NCBI GenBank assembly: GCA_963720705.1
Contig: CAVRGJ010000003.1
Span: 186,001 to 250,000, forward strand
Direction: 5' to 3'
Origin: DASWJZ01 sp963720705
Lineage (GTDB): Bacteria; Pseudomonadota; Alphaproteobacteria; Rhizobiales; Afifellaceae
DNA length: 64,000 bases
Part shown: positions 9,457-17,065 of the stretch, piece after piece
Numbering within the stretch: position 1 is the stretch's first letter
How the letters are laid out: every line of letters starts with the position of its first letter
Made by a program: the position numbers and the translations under genes
Notes under the pieces: model-generated
What the model was told of the DNA's origin: nothing
The model's database searches: none
Seen by the model: the letters and a program-made list of their open reading frames with translations, nothing else

Positions 9457-10896
9457 ATGTACGAGGGCTACGGCCTGTTCATCGGCGGCAAATGGCGCGG
9501 CGCGCGTGACGGCGAGACACTCGCGGTCGTCGATCCCGCCGACGAGGAAACGCTTGGGCTGATCCCGAAAGCCGGACCCGACGACCTCGACGACGCGCTC
9601 GACGCCGCCGAGCAAGGTTTCCTCAAATGGCGCGCGACGCCTGCCTGGACACGCTCCGGCGTCTTGCGAGCGATCGCGGGCGAGCTTCGGCAGCGCACGG
9701 AGGCAGCAGCGCTCGCCGTGTCGCGCGAGACCGGCAAGCCGCTCGTCGAGGCGAAGGCGGAGTTCAGCGCCGCGATCGATCAGTTCGACTGGTACGCCGA
9801 CGAGGCGCGGCGCATCTACGGCCATTCGCTCGACGGGCGCGAGGCGGGCGTCAGGCTGCAGGTGCGCTACGACCCCGTCGGGCCGGTCGCCGCATTCACC
9901 GCCTGGAACTTTCCGGCGCTACTGCCGGCGCGCAAGATCGCAGCAGCGCTCGCAGCCGGCTGCTCGATCATCATCAAGCCGGCTGAAGAAGCGCCGAGCG
10001 GCGCCTATGTCATCGCCGAGGCCGCGACGGCCGCGGGACTACCGCCCGGCGTGCTCAACGTCGTCACCGGCAAGCCGGGCGAGATCTCGCGCCACCTGAT
10101 CGCTTCGCCCGTCATTCGGAAAGTCTCGTTCACAGGCTCCGTGCCGGTCGGGAAAGAGCTCCTGAAGCTCTGCGCCGACGGTGTGAAGAAGGCGACGATG
10201 GAGCTTGGCGGGCACGCTCCCGTCATCGTGTTCGAGGACGCCGACGTGAAGCGGGCGGCGGAAGCCTGCGCGCGCGGAAAATTCCGCAACGCCGGGCAAA
10301 TCTGCGTTTCGCCGACGCGCTTCTACGTGCATTCGTCCGTGCACGACGAGTTTGCCGCGACAATGGTCGACGTCGTGAGCACGCTTAAGCTTGGGCGCGG
10401 CACGGACGCCGGCGTCGATTGCGGGCCGATGGCGAATGCGCGCGGGCGAGAGCGCGCCGCGAGCTTCGTGAAGGACGCGGTGGAGAAAGGCGCCGAGGTT
10501 CTGGCCGGCGGAAGTCCGCCGGCCGACATGAATCGCGGCTTCTTCTTCTCTCCGACAGTGCTCGACCACGTCCCCGACGAGGCGCGCATCATGTACGAGG
10601 AGCCGTTTGCGCCGATCGCACCGATTGCCGCTTTCGAGGCATTCGATGAAGTGATCGCGCGCGCGAACGCTGTACCCTACGGGCTTGCCGGCTACCTCTT
10701 CTCCTCCTCGCTTTCCACCGCCAACCGCGCGGCGGAGGCGCTCGAAGTCGGCATGGTCGGCGTCAACGACCTGATCGTCGCCGCCGCGGAGATTCCCTTC
10801 GGCGGCGTCAAGGAAAGTGGCATGGGACGCGAGGGCGGGAAACTCGGCATCTTCGACTATCTCGATCCGAAATACGTGAAGTTCCGGCTAAGTTGA
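9457..10896 (+). CDS. NAD(P)-dependent aldehyde dehydrogenase (succinate-semialdehyde dehydrogenase-like)
   Basis: A 479-residue member of the aldehyde dehydrogenase superfamily. The general base Glu249 (MELGGHAP) and nucleophile Cys283 (NAGQICVS) are present. So are the NAD site (AFTAWNFPALLPARKIAAALAAG, FTGSVPVGKELLK) and the C-terminal PFGGVKESGMGREGG motif. The profile is closest to the succinate-semialdehyde / 2-oxoglutarate-semialdehyde subgroup, but the substrate is inferred only from resemblance. ATG 9457 follows GGGAGGAA (9441-9448). It stands alone, followed by a palindromic element. Confidence 0.9.
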   Translation: MYEGYGLFIGGKWRGARDGETLAVVDPADEETLGLIPKAGPDDLDDALDAAEQGFLKWRATPAWTRSGVLRAIAGELRQRTEAAALAVSRETGKPLVEAKAEFSAAIDQFDWYADEARRIYGHSLDGREAGVRLQVRYDPVGPVAAFTAWNFPALLPARKIAAALAAGCSIIIKPAEEAPSGAYVIAEAATAAGLPPGVLNVVTGKPGEISRHLIASPVIRKVSFTGSVPVGKELLKLCADGVKKATMELGGHAPVIVFEDADVKRAAEACARGKFRNAGQICVSPTRFYVHSSVHDEFAATMVDVVSTLKLGRGTDAGVDCGPMANARGRERAASFVKDAVEKGAEVLAGGSPPADMNRGFFFSPTVLDHVPDEARIMYEEPFAPIAPIAAFEAFDEVIARANAVPYGLAGYLFSSSLSTANRAAEALEVGMVGVNDLIVAAAEIPFGGVKESGMGREGGKLGIFDYLDPKYVKFRLS

Positions 10897-10922
10897 GGGC
10901 GTCCGCCACTGCGCGCGTTGGA

Positions 10923-10991
10923 TAGTGTCTCAGTTTGAGGTTGTTGCACTCGCTGTAGGACGTGCTGACGCGATTTCAAACTGAGACACTA
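10923..10991. mobile_element. 69-bp MITE-like palindromic element
   Basis: Perfect 16-bp terminal inverted repeats TAGTGTCTCAGTTTGA (10923-10938) and TCAAACTGAGACACTA (10976-10991) enclose 37 bp without coding capacity. The TA at each outer end would fit a TA target duplication, as made by Tc1/mariner-IS630 type elements. A CGCGCGTTG copy lies near each side (10912-10920, 10993-11001), but not directly abutting. It could be a non-autonomous element or a solo remnant. A plain terminator is less likely because of the large loop and absent T-run. Confidence 0.55.
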
Positions 10992-11003
10992 CCGCGCGTT
11001 GAC

Positions 11004-11459
11004 GTGTATGGACGAGCGGCAGCGGAAGGCGTATTTATTTATCCCTGCCTGCCCTCACCTTGGTGGCCAACGTTGCGCTACGGCTTCGGCCGAATCTTTC
11101 GCGTTGCACCGGCTGCAATTCCCGCGCGCTGGCTTGTCTGGACGTTGGTCGCGCTGCTGGCGGTTGCGCCGCTCACAATAGTCTCGACCACGCACATTTT
11201 CGGTGAGAATAGCGAAGCCGGCTTCTACGAGCAGCTGCAGGCCTTGCCGCCGAGTCAGCCGGAGACCGCGCTTCGCATCGAAATCCTCTCGTTGAAGCTC
11301 ACGCTTCCGGCCGGCGCCGCTCTCGGCCTCGCGGTCCGGTTTGTGCCGCTGCTGTCGCTCCGTCACACACGCGCGGAGTTAGTTGCGGAAGCATCCACCG
11401 ACCGAAAACTCGCCCCGGCCTACGGCTCGCGCGCGCCGCCCGGCTTCGCCATCGGATAA
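11004..11459 (+). CDS. Possible small membrane protein, unknown
   Basis: An open frame of about 151 residues from GTG 11004; the longer version from 10962 would start inside the palindromic element. Two hydrophobic stretches (WLVWTLVALLAVAPLTIVS and LPAGAALGLAVRFVPLL) could be membrane helices separated by a polar loop. No family is recognised and no good ribosome site is visible. The upstream part may have been displaced by the element. The gene could be real, a remnant or a chance frame. Confidence 0.35.
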   Translation: MYGRAAAEGVFIYPCLPSPWWPTLRYGFGRIFRVAPAAIPARWLVWTLVALLAVAPLTIVSTTHIFGENSEAGFYEQLQALPPSQPETALRIEILSLKLTLPAGAALGLAVRFVPLLSLRHTRAELVAEASTDRKLAPAYGSRAPPGFAIG

Positions 11460-11583
11460 GCGCCGCGCGACCGGCGATCCACTGACCTCAAGCCCGATCG
11501 GCCCGTGGGGTCGGACTCTTCCGTCTCAACTGAATGAGAAGCCGTGCGCCACCTGGGGCGACATCGGCTTGCAAGGAATTCTG

Positions 11584-11781
11584 ATGATAACCCCGATTGG
11601 CCTGGTCCTTATCGCCTTCTCAATCCTGCTCATCCGATACGCGAAATCTCATGCACGCGCCGGGCAGCCGTTCTGGAAATACGCCGTCGACTCCGATTGG
11701 CTGCCTATTCTGTTCACGGGCATTTTCGGATTTGGCGTCGTGGCAACCTTCGGCGGCGTGGTCGAGTTCTTCGGCGGCTAG
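11584..11781 (+). CDS. Small two-helix membrane protein, unknown
   Basis: A 65-residue protein with a hydrophobic N-terminal helix (ITPIGLVLIAFSILLIRYA) and a C-terminal one (WLPILFTGIFGFGVVATFGGVVEFF), joined by a basic/polar loop. An AAGGA ribosome site lies about 8 bp upstream of ATG 11584. It is likely an inner membrane protein with both ends on the same side. No family is recognised, and it has no operon partner. Confidence 0.55.
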   Translation: MITPIGLVLIAFSILLIRYAKSHARAGQPFWKYAVDSDWLPILFTGIFGFGVVATFGGVVEFFGG

Positions 11782-11922
11782 GCACTCGACGCCGCCAATT
11801 TTGCAGGAAACGTGCGATCGACTGGGCGGCCGGCTCGCGAGCGCTGGCAATCGCGCGCCGCTCTGCCTAAGTTTTAAGGAGCCGAGACCAATCGGCCGCA
11901 CCGCCCTTGCCGGAGGAACGCC

Positions 11923-12474
11923 ATGGCCCTGCAATCCCCCGAAACATCCGCCGCCACCCGCATCGTCGATTTCAGCCTGAAGGGTACGGACGGACGCACC
12001 TACGCGCTCGCCGACGTCAAGGGTAAGAACGGCACGCTCGTGATGTTCATCTGCAATCACTGCCCCTACGTGAAGGGCGTGATCGACAGGCTGGTTGAAG
12101 ACGTGCGCGTGCTTGATGAATCCGGCGTGGGCGCAGTGGCGATCATGCCGAACGATACGGTGAGCCACCCGGCCAACTCCTTCGACAATATGAAGACGTT
12201 CGCAAAGGCACACGCCTTCACGTTCCCCTACCTGATCGACGAGACGCAGAAGGTGGCACGCGCCTATGGCGCTGTCTGCACGCCGGACCTCTTCGGCTTC
12301 AACGCCGAGGGCGAGCTGCAATATCGCGGACGCGTCGACAGCGCCGGTTCGCGTGCCGCGACCGGCACCGAGAAGCGCGAGCTCCGCGAGGCGATGCTCA
12401 GGATCGCCAAGACCGGAAAGGGACCGGCCGAACAGGTCCCGTCTGTCGGCTGCTCGATCAAGTGGCGGAACTGA
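11923..12474 (+). CDS. Thioredoxin-fold protein (AhpC/TSA-like redoxin)
   Basis: A 183-residue thioredoxin-like protein of the peroxiredoxin-related redoxin group, predicted cytosolic because no signal peptide is seen. The active-site motif is CNHCPYVK with Cys44 and Cys47, set after the strand GTLVMFI, as in the family whose members begin with a short DF-L-G-DG-Y entry. A cis-Pro-like CTPDLFGF segment follows. The reaction is presumably thiol-disulfide exchange; partner unknown. The ATG follows a GGAGG site at 11912-11916. Confidence 0.85.
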   Translation: MALQSPETSAATRIVDFSLKGTDGRTYALADVKGKNGTLVMFICNHCPYVKGVIDRLVEDVRVLDESGVGAVAIMPNDTVSHPANSFDNMKTFAKAHAFTFPYLIDETQKVARAYGAVCTPDLFGFNAEGELQYRGRVDSAGSRAATGTEKRELREAMLRIAKTGKGPAEQVPSVGCSIKWRN

Positions 12475-12641
12475 CGCCGCCGTCCCGTCGCCTTCGCCCT
12501 GATCTCCACGCTTTTCCGGCCTCCGCGCCCGCCGCGGAGCGCATGGCAGCCTTGCGCTCCTGCGCCTAACAGCGCGCCGCAATTCACATACATTCCATTG
12601 AGCGTCCTGGGAGGGATTCGAACCCTTGAAAGGAGGACGAC

Positions 12642-12872
12642 ATGGCTAACATTTCAACCGTCGCGCCCTATGTCGGCGCTGGACCTGCGGAGACGGCGAC
12701 CCGCCCGAACGTCTTCCGCCGCATCTTTGCGGCGGTAATCGAATCGCAGCAGCGCCGTGCCGATCGCGAGATCGCGGCAATCCTTGCGCGTCACGCCGAT
12801 ACCCCGCCGTATGTTCTGGCGGCGGAGCGCGAGCTCGCGCGCCGCAACTACCCGTTGGGCCAGGTCCGATAA
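12642..12872 (+). CDS. Small soluble protein, unknown
   Basis: A 76-residue protein preceded by a very good ribosome site (AAAGGAGG about 8 bp before the ATG). The C-terminal half is Arg/Glu-rich and helical (FRRIFAAVIESQQRRADREIAAILARH) and ends LAAERELARRNYPLGQVR. No domain is recognised with confidence. The ribosome site and alphaproteobacteria-like composition support a real gene. It lies 160 bp before an orphan ParA gene and is not coupled to it. Confidence 0.6.
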   Translation: MANISTVAPYVGAGPAETATRPNVFRRIFAAVIESQQRRADREIAAILARHADTPPYVLAAERELARRNYPLGQVR

Positions 12873-13033
12873 GCTCAAGCACCGGCTCCGCCCGCGGCCC
12901 TTACCCGATTTCTCGCCAAACCGCGCCGCCCGACATTCGTCGCGGCGGCGCGTTCGTTTAGCGTTTCGCCTCTTTCGTCGCCGCCCCCAGCCCAACCGGT
13001 GTAGATTGGCCGAAGGGTGCTGGCTGGCTGCGT

Positions 13034-13696
13034 ATGCACATCATTGCAATTGCCTCTCAGAAGGGCGGTGCTGGAAAGAGCACGTTTGCGGTGAACCTCG
13101 CCACTCTCGCCGACCGCGAGGACGCGCCCGCCCTCCTCGTCGATACCGACGTGCAGGGCTCGCTTGCCGTCTGGCATCGCGCGCGTGGTACGCGCACTCC
13201 CCTCCTTGTTTCTTGCGGTGCCGGCGACCTCGGCGAGGTCTTGGAGACGGCGCGTCGTCACAAGAACATCGAGTGGGTTTTCATCGACGGGCCGGCGCAG
13301 GCGAACGAAGACGTCATGGCGATGATGAAAATGGCGACGCTCGTCCTGATCCCGACACGTTCGGCCGTCTTCGATATTGCCGCGGTGCCGGCAACGATCG
13401 CGATTGCGCGCCGGCTTCGTCGCCCCTTCTTCGTTGCATTGAACGCAGTGCCGCCCAAGCACGGTGCGCAGGAATCGCCCATCGTCGCGGCGGCGCGCCG
13501 CGCGATTCGCGATATGGGCGCGCCGGTCTGGCGCGGAGCGGTCGGGCAGCGCGCGGTCTTTGCGCACGCGCTCGCCTCCGGCAAGAGCGTGACGGAATTC
13601 GAGACCTCCGGACCGGCGGCCGACGAGATGCGATCCTTATGGCGCGACGTGAGCGAGGCGGCGCGCGCAATGGCGCAACACCAAAGCGCCGGTTGA
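13034..13696 (+). CDS. ParA-family ATPase (orphan, MinD/ParA type)
   Basis: A 220-residue P-loop ATPase with the deviant Walker A KGGAGKST (residues 10-17), the DTDVQGSL switch I-like segment and WVFIDGPAQ as Walker B. It is short, with no N-terminal DNA-binding domain, and there is no ParB gene or adjacent cargo gene, so it is not the chromosomal ParA. Such orphan ParA proteins in alphaproteobacteria position protein cargo, or resemble plasmid ParA. The partner here is unknown. The start ATG 13034 lacks a clear ribosome site. Confidence 0.85.
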   Translation: MHIIAIASQKGGAGKSTFAVNLATLADREDAPALLVDTDVQGSLAVWHRARGTRTPLLVSCGAGDLGEVLETARRHKNIEWVFIDGPAQANEDVMAMMKMATLVLIPTRSAVFDIAAVPATIAIARRLRRPFFVALNAVPPKHGAQESPIVAAARRAIRDMGAPVWRGAVGQRAVFAHALASGKSVTEFETSGPAADEMRSLWRDVSEAARAMAQHQSAG

Positions 13697-14001
13697 CTGG
13701 GAGCTCTTCCGCCGGTGCAAATGCTTGGGTGGCCGACATCGCCCGCAATGTTTTGTCCCTCGGACGAATAGACGTCGGACGCATTGCACTTTCCGAATAT
13801 TCTTCTTTGTCGAGACTACCGGGAACTGAACAATTCTATTTTTGCGCGAATTCCTGGTGGTCGTGCACACGTCGCGTCTGAAAACTGCACAAGATTCTTG
13901 GTTGCCGTTCTTGCGCAAAGCCAAGTGAAGACGTATCGATCAATGTTCGCTGCTTCTGATGAACAAGCAAAGCGAGCTTCTTACCGACAGAAGGAAGAGA
14001 A
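13697..14001. other. AT-richer intergenic region before mucR
   Basis: About 305 bp with no supported gene. Stretches such as 13790-13850 (several A/T runs, CAATTCTATTTTTGCG) are clearly less GC-rich than the surroundings. MucR-type regulators bind AT-rich sites and commonly control their own gene, so this is a plausible operator region. No exact site can be defined by eye. Confidence 0.4.
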
Positions 14002-14448
14002 ATGACCGCCGACGAACCCGACGATCTCGTGCAACTCACGGCCGACATCGTGTCGGCTTACGTCACCAACAACACGATCAACTCCGGGCAGCTGAGCAAG
14101 CTCATCGAAGAGGTTCATCTCGCGCTCGTCAGAGCGCCTGCAGCGGCCGCCGAGCCGGAACAGAAGCCGCTCGTGCCTGCCGTTGCGATCCGCAAGTCGG
14201 TGACCCCCGACTACATCGTCTCGCTCGAGGACGGTCGCAAGTTCAAGTCGCTGAAGCGCCACCTCGCCGGCACCTACGGAATGACGCCGGACGAGTACCG
14301 GGCGAAATGGGGCCTGCCGCGCGACTATCCGATGGTCGCGCCGAACTACGCCAAGGCCCGCTCCGAGCTCGCCAAGCGCATGGGGCTCGGCCGCAAGGCA
14401 ACCGGAGCACCGGCTAAGAAACGCGGACGCAAGCGCTCCGCGAAATAG
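14002..14448 (+). CDS. MucR/Ros-family transcriptional regulator, apparently without the usual zinc ligands
   Basis: A 148-residue protein of the MucR/Ros family, H-NS-like regulators of exopolysaccharide, motility and cell-cycle genes in Hyphomicrobiales. The family block is clear: TPDYIVSLEDGRKFKSLKRHL, then GMTPDEYRAKWGLPRDYPMVAP and a Lys/Arg-rich tail. In typical members the first zinc ligand is Cys in CLEDG and a second His follows in RHLxTHY. Here the positions read Ser74 (SLEDG) and RHLAGTYG, so two ligands seem replaced. Zinc-independent members are known in Mesorhizobium, so the protein may still fold. The N-terminal helix region probably drives oligomerisation. A terminator follows. 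Confidence 0.9.
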   Translation: MTADEPDDLVQLTADIVSAYVTNNTINSGQLSKLIEEVHLALVRAPAAAAEPEQKPLVPAVAIRKSVTPDYIVSLEDGRKFKSLKRHLAGTYGMTPDEYRAKWGLPRDYPMVAPNYAKARSELAKRMGLGRKATGAPAKKRGRKRSAK

Positions 14449-14473
14449 CCGCGAACCCGCCGCGTGAAATACC

Positions 14474-14497
14474 AAGCGCCCCTTGCGGGGCGCTTTT
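14474..14497 (+). terminator. Terminator of the mucR-like gene
   Basis: A 9-bp stem AAGCGCCCC / GGGGCGCTT with loop TTGC followed by further T residues, 25 bp past the mucR stop. It lies between convergent genes. Confidence 0.9.
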
Positions 14498-14506
14498 CGC
14501 TTCTTG

Positions 14507-14944
14507 CTAGCTTACGAGCTCCGCATCAAGCGTGATTTCCGCACCCTTCAAGAGCCGTGAGATCGGACAGCCGGCCTTCGCGCCTTCGGCCGCATGCTTG
14601 AAGTCGGCGGCCGACATGCCCGGCACCTTGCCCTTCAGCGTCAATGCGCTCGACTTCACCGTCCAGCCGGCGCCTTCCTTCTCGATGGTGACAACTGCCG
14701 TGGTGCGCAGCTCGTCCGGCTTATGGCCGCCACCGCCGAGTCCGAACGCGAGCGCCATGTTGAAGCATCCGGCGTGCGCAGCCGCGATCAGCTCTTCCGG
14801 GTTTGTGCCCTTCTCTTCACCGAAGCGCATGCCGGCGGAATAGGGCGTTCCAGAAAGCGTGCCGCTTTTCGTCGTCAGCGTGCCCTTCCCGTCCGGGCCT
14901 CCGCCATTCCACACGGCTTCTGCGCTGCGTTTGATCGACGGCAT
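14507..14944 (-). CDS. osmC: OsmC-family peroxiredoxin
   Basis: A 145-residue OsmC-type thiol peroxidase reducing organic hydroperoxides in the cytosol. The two catalytic cysteines are present at Cys60 (AAHAGCFNM) and Cys126 (KAGCPISRLL), each in the expected context, and the N-terminal SAEAVWNGG...GTLTTKSG strands match. The length is usual for the family. It lies downstream of pdhC on the same strand, with about 50 bp between, so read-through is possible, but a functional tie to pyruvate dehydrogenase is not implied. Confidence 0.92.
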   Translation of the reverse strand: MPSIKRSAEAVWNGGGPDGKGTLTTKSGTLSGTPYSAGMRFGEEKGTNPEELIAAAHAGCFNMALAFGLGGGGHKPDELRTTAVVTIEKEGAGWTVKSSALTLKGKVPGMSAADFKHAAEGAKAGCPISRLLKGAEITLDAELVS

Positions 14945-14997
14945 TTGGCGACCTCCATGTTTCAGTTCGGTTTGGAACGCGGGTGCGCACCGATATC

Positions 14998-16410
14998 TCA
15001 GGCGAGCATCCCCGCCGGCGCTTCGATGTAGCGCTTGAAGGCGCCAAGCAGCTCAGCGCCGAGCGCGCCATCGACGGCGCGGTGGTCGGTGGAGAGCGTG
15101 ACCGTCATCATCGTCGCGATCCTGATCTCGCCCTTCTCGACTATGGCGCGCTCCTCGCCGGCACCGACCGCGAGGATCGTCGCGTGCGGCGGGTTGATGA
15201 CGGCGGCGAAATCCTTGACGCCGAACATGCCGAGGTTGGAGACGGCGGTTGAGCCGCCCTGATACTCCTCCGGCTTCAGGTGGCGCTTGCGCGCGCGTGC
15301 CGCGAGATCCTTCATCTCGTTCGAGATCGCGGAAAGCGTCTTCGTCTCGGCGTTCCGCACGACCGGCGTGATGAGCCCGCCGGGAATGGAGACCGCGACG
15401 CCGACATCGGCGCGCTTGTGCTTGAGCATGCCTTCGCTCGTCCAGGTGACGTTCGCGTCGGGCACCGCTTTCAGCGCCATCGCGAGCGCCTTGATCACCA
15501 TGTCGTTGACGGAGAGCTTGTAGAGCGGCGCCTCGCCGGCATCGGTTTTCTTCATCGGCGCTGCCGCGTTGATGTCGGCGCGCAGTGTCAAGAGCTTGTC
15601 GATGCGGCAGTCCATCGTCAGATAGAAATGCGGGATCGTGGTCTTCGCCTCGACCAGCCGCCTGGCGATGATCTTGCGCACAGAATCGTGCGGGACGATC
15701 TCGTAGCTTCCTACTTCGTAGAGCGCGCGGATTTGGCTGTCCGACATCCCCTGCGGAAGTCCGGCAGGTGCGGCAGCAGGTGCGGCCGCGGGCGCGACCT
15801 TCGCGACCCCACCCTTCAGCGCCGCCTCGATGTCGCGCTGCACGATCCTTCCGTGCGGCCCGGAGCCGATGACCGCGGCAAGATCGATGCTGCTCTCCTT
15901 TGCGAGACGCTTCGCGAGCGGCGAGGCAAAGATGCGGCCGCTCTGGCCGTTGCCTTTTGCGGGGGCTGGTGCGGTCGCAGGTCCTGCCGGTTGGCGGGCC
16001 GCGCGAGAAGCAGCCTCATCCTGAGGTGCGGAGCGCAGCGGAGCCTCGAAGGACGCGGCTGCCTCGCTCTTCTTCCTGGCCTCGTCCTTCGAGGGCGGCT
16101 TCGCCGCCGCCGGATGAGGGCTAGACGTCGGTGCGGGCGCGGCCGACGCCGCAGCCTTCGCATCCTCGCCCTCGCCCGCAAGAATCGCGATCACGTTGTT
16201 GACCGGCACGTCGGTCGCACCTTCAGGCACGACGATCTTCGCGACCGTCCCCTCGTCGACGGCCTCGACCTCCATCGTCGCCTTGTCTGTCTCGATCTCA
16301 GCGATCACGTCGCCGGAAGAGACCTTGTCGCCTTCCTTGACGTGCCACTTGGCGAGATTCCCCGTCTCCATCGTCGGCGACAGCGCAGGCATGAGGATGT
16401 TGATCGGCAT
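14998..16410 (-). CDS. pdhC: Pyruvate dehydrogenase complex E2, dihydrolipoamide acetyltransferase
   Basis: A 470-residue E2 that transfers acetyl groups from lipoyl-lysine to CoA. It has one lipoyl domain (Lys43 in IETDKATMEV), an Ala/Pro/Lys-rich linker (about 85-150), a peripheral-subunit-binding domain (FASPLAKRLAKESSIDLAAVIGSGPHGRI) and the catalytic domain with His443/Asp447 in STDHRAVDG. Within the linker, 16014-16053 is a palindromic genomic repeat read in frame as ASFEAPLRSAPQDEA. Its ATG follows directly the uma2 stop (TAG-ATG), with a GGAGA ribosome site inside uma2, so translation is probably coupled. No E3 gene follows in this window. Confidence 0.95.
   Translation of the reverse strand: MPINILMPALSPTMETGNLAKWHVKEGDKVSSGDVIAEIETDKATMEVEAVDEGTVAKIVVPEGATDVPVNNVIAILAGEGEDAKAAASAAPAPTSSPHPAAAKPPSKDEARKKSEAAASFEAPLRSAPQDEAASRAARQPAGPATAPAPAKGNGQSGRIFASPLAKRLAKESSIDLAAVIGSGPHGRIVQRDIEAALKGGVAKVAPAAAPAAAPAGLPQGMSDSQIRALYEVGSYEIVPHDSVRKIIARRLVEAKTTIPHFYLTMDCRIDKLLTLRADINAAAPMKKTDAGEAPLYKLSVNDMVIKALAMALKAVPDANVTWTSEGMLKHKRADVGVAVSIPGGLITPVVRNAETKTLSAISNEMKDLAARARKRHLKPEEYQGGSTAVSNLGMFGVKDFAAVINPPHATILAVGAGEERAIVEKGEIRIATMMTVTLSTDHRAVDGALGAELLGAFKRYIEAPAGMLA
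16014..16053. repeat. Palindromic intergenic-type repeat inserted in the pdhC coding region
   Basis: CCTCATCCTGAGG and GCCTCGAAGGAC arms flank a GCGGAGCGCAGCGGA core. This pattern resembles a dispersed palindrome of Hyphomicrobiales genomes, usually found between genes. Here it is in frame and codes for part of the flexible E2 linker, where extra residues are tolerated. Confidence 0.65.
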
Positions 16411-17025
16411 CTATCGGTCTCCGGCGAACAGATGCTGCGGACTCTCCTGGAACCCGAGCGGCGGATCGAGCGGCCACAGATCGGCAAGTGAAAAAGAGAG
16501 GGCCTCGAAGGGAGGAGCGCTCACGATATCATCGGAATTCCACGCTCCGATCTTTAACCAGCGTCCCTCGCTAAGCTCGAAGGCTTCGAGGATTTGCAGG
16601 CGGGGATCGACCAGCCACAAATGTGGCACCTGAGCCTCCGCGTAGACGCGCATCTTGACGGTCCGGTCGCGTTTCTCCGTCGACCCAGACAAGACTTCGC
16701 AGACCCAATCGGGTGAGACGAGGAAGTAGTTGGTATCAGGGTACGCCGACAGCCGCTCCCGCTTCCATCCGGCGATGTCGGGCACCAATAGCTGTTCACC
16801 GAAGCTTACCTCAGGCTCGACGAAGAACACCCACCCGCCGGGGCCCATCTGACCCTTCTGGAACGGCCCGGTGAGCTCCGCTCCGAGTGCGCTCGCCGTC
16901 GCGCCATGACGCGGCGAGGGACGCGGATGCGTGACGAGCTCGCCATCGATGATTTCCGCTACGAGATGCGGCGGCACAGCCTCCAGATCGGCGTAGGTCG
17001 CTTTCTTTTTCGCGGGCTCGGCCAT
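16411..17025 (-). CDS. Uma2-family PD-(D/E)xK nuclease-fold protein within the pdh operon
   Basis: A 204-residue Uma2 (DUF820) protein. The restriction-endonuclease-like core is intact: LLVPDIAGW (Asp), VCEVLSGST (Glu, usual EVLS), TVKMRVYAEAQVPHLWLVDP (Lys and the family's YWLVDP-like end). Functions of Uma2 proteins are largely unknown; they are often present in many copies in cyanobacteria and other genomes. Here it sits between pdhB and pdhC, with 40 bp to pdhB and zero bp to pdhC, so it must be co-transcribed. The start ATG 17025 follows an AGACAGCAAAGGTTA sequence, an AAAGG-type site. A link to pyruvate metabolism is unproven. Confidence 0.88.
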   Translation of the reverse strand: MAEPAKKKATYADLEAVPPHLVAEIIDGELVTHPRPSPRHGATASALGAELTGPFQKGQMGPGGWVFFVEPEVSFGEQLLVPDIAGWKRERLSAYPDTNYFLVSPDWVCEVLSGSTEKRDRTVKMRVYAEAQVPHLWLVDPRLQILEAFELSEGRWLKIGAWNSDDIVSAPPFEALSFSLADLWPLDPPLGFQESPQHLFAGDR

Positions 17026-17065
17026 TAACCTTTGCTGTCTCCAAATCGTCGAGTGTCCGGCCGAA

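Noticed and set aside
12604..12631. tRNA-like 3' fragment on the minus strand (GGGTTCGAATCCCTCCCAGGA)
   Set aside because: It has a T-loop-like core, but the stem has a mismatch, there is no CCA, and no acceptor 5' half or anticodon arm is found nearby.
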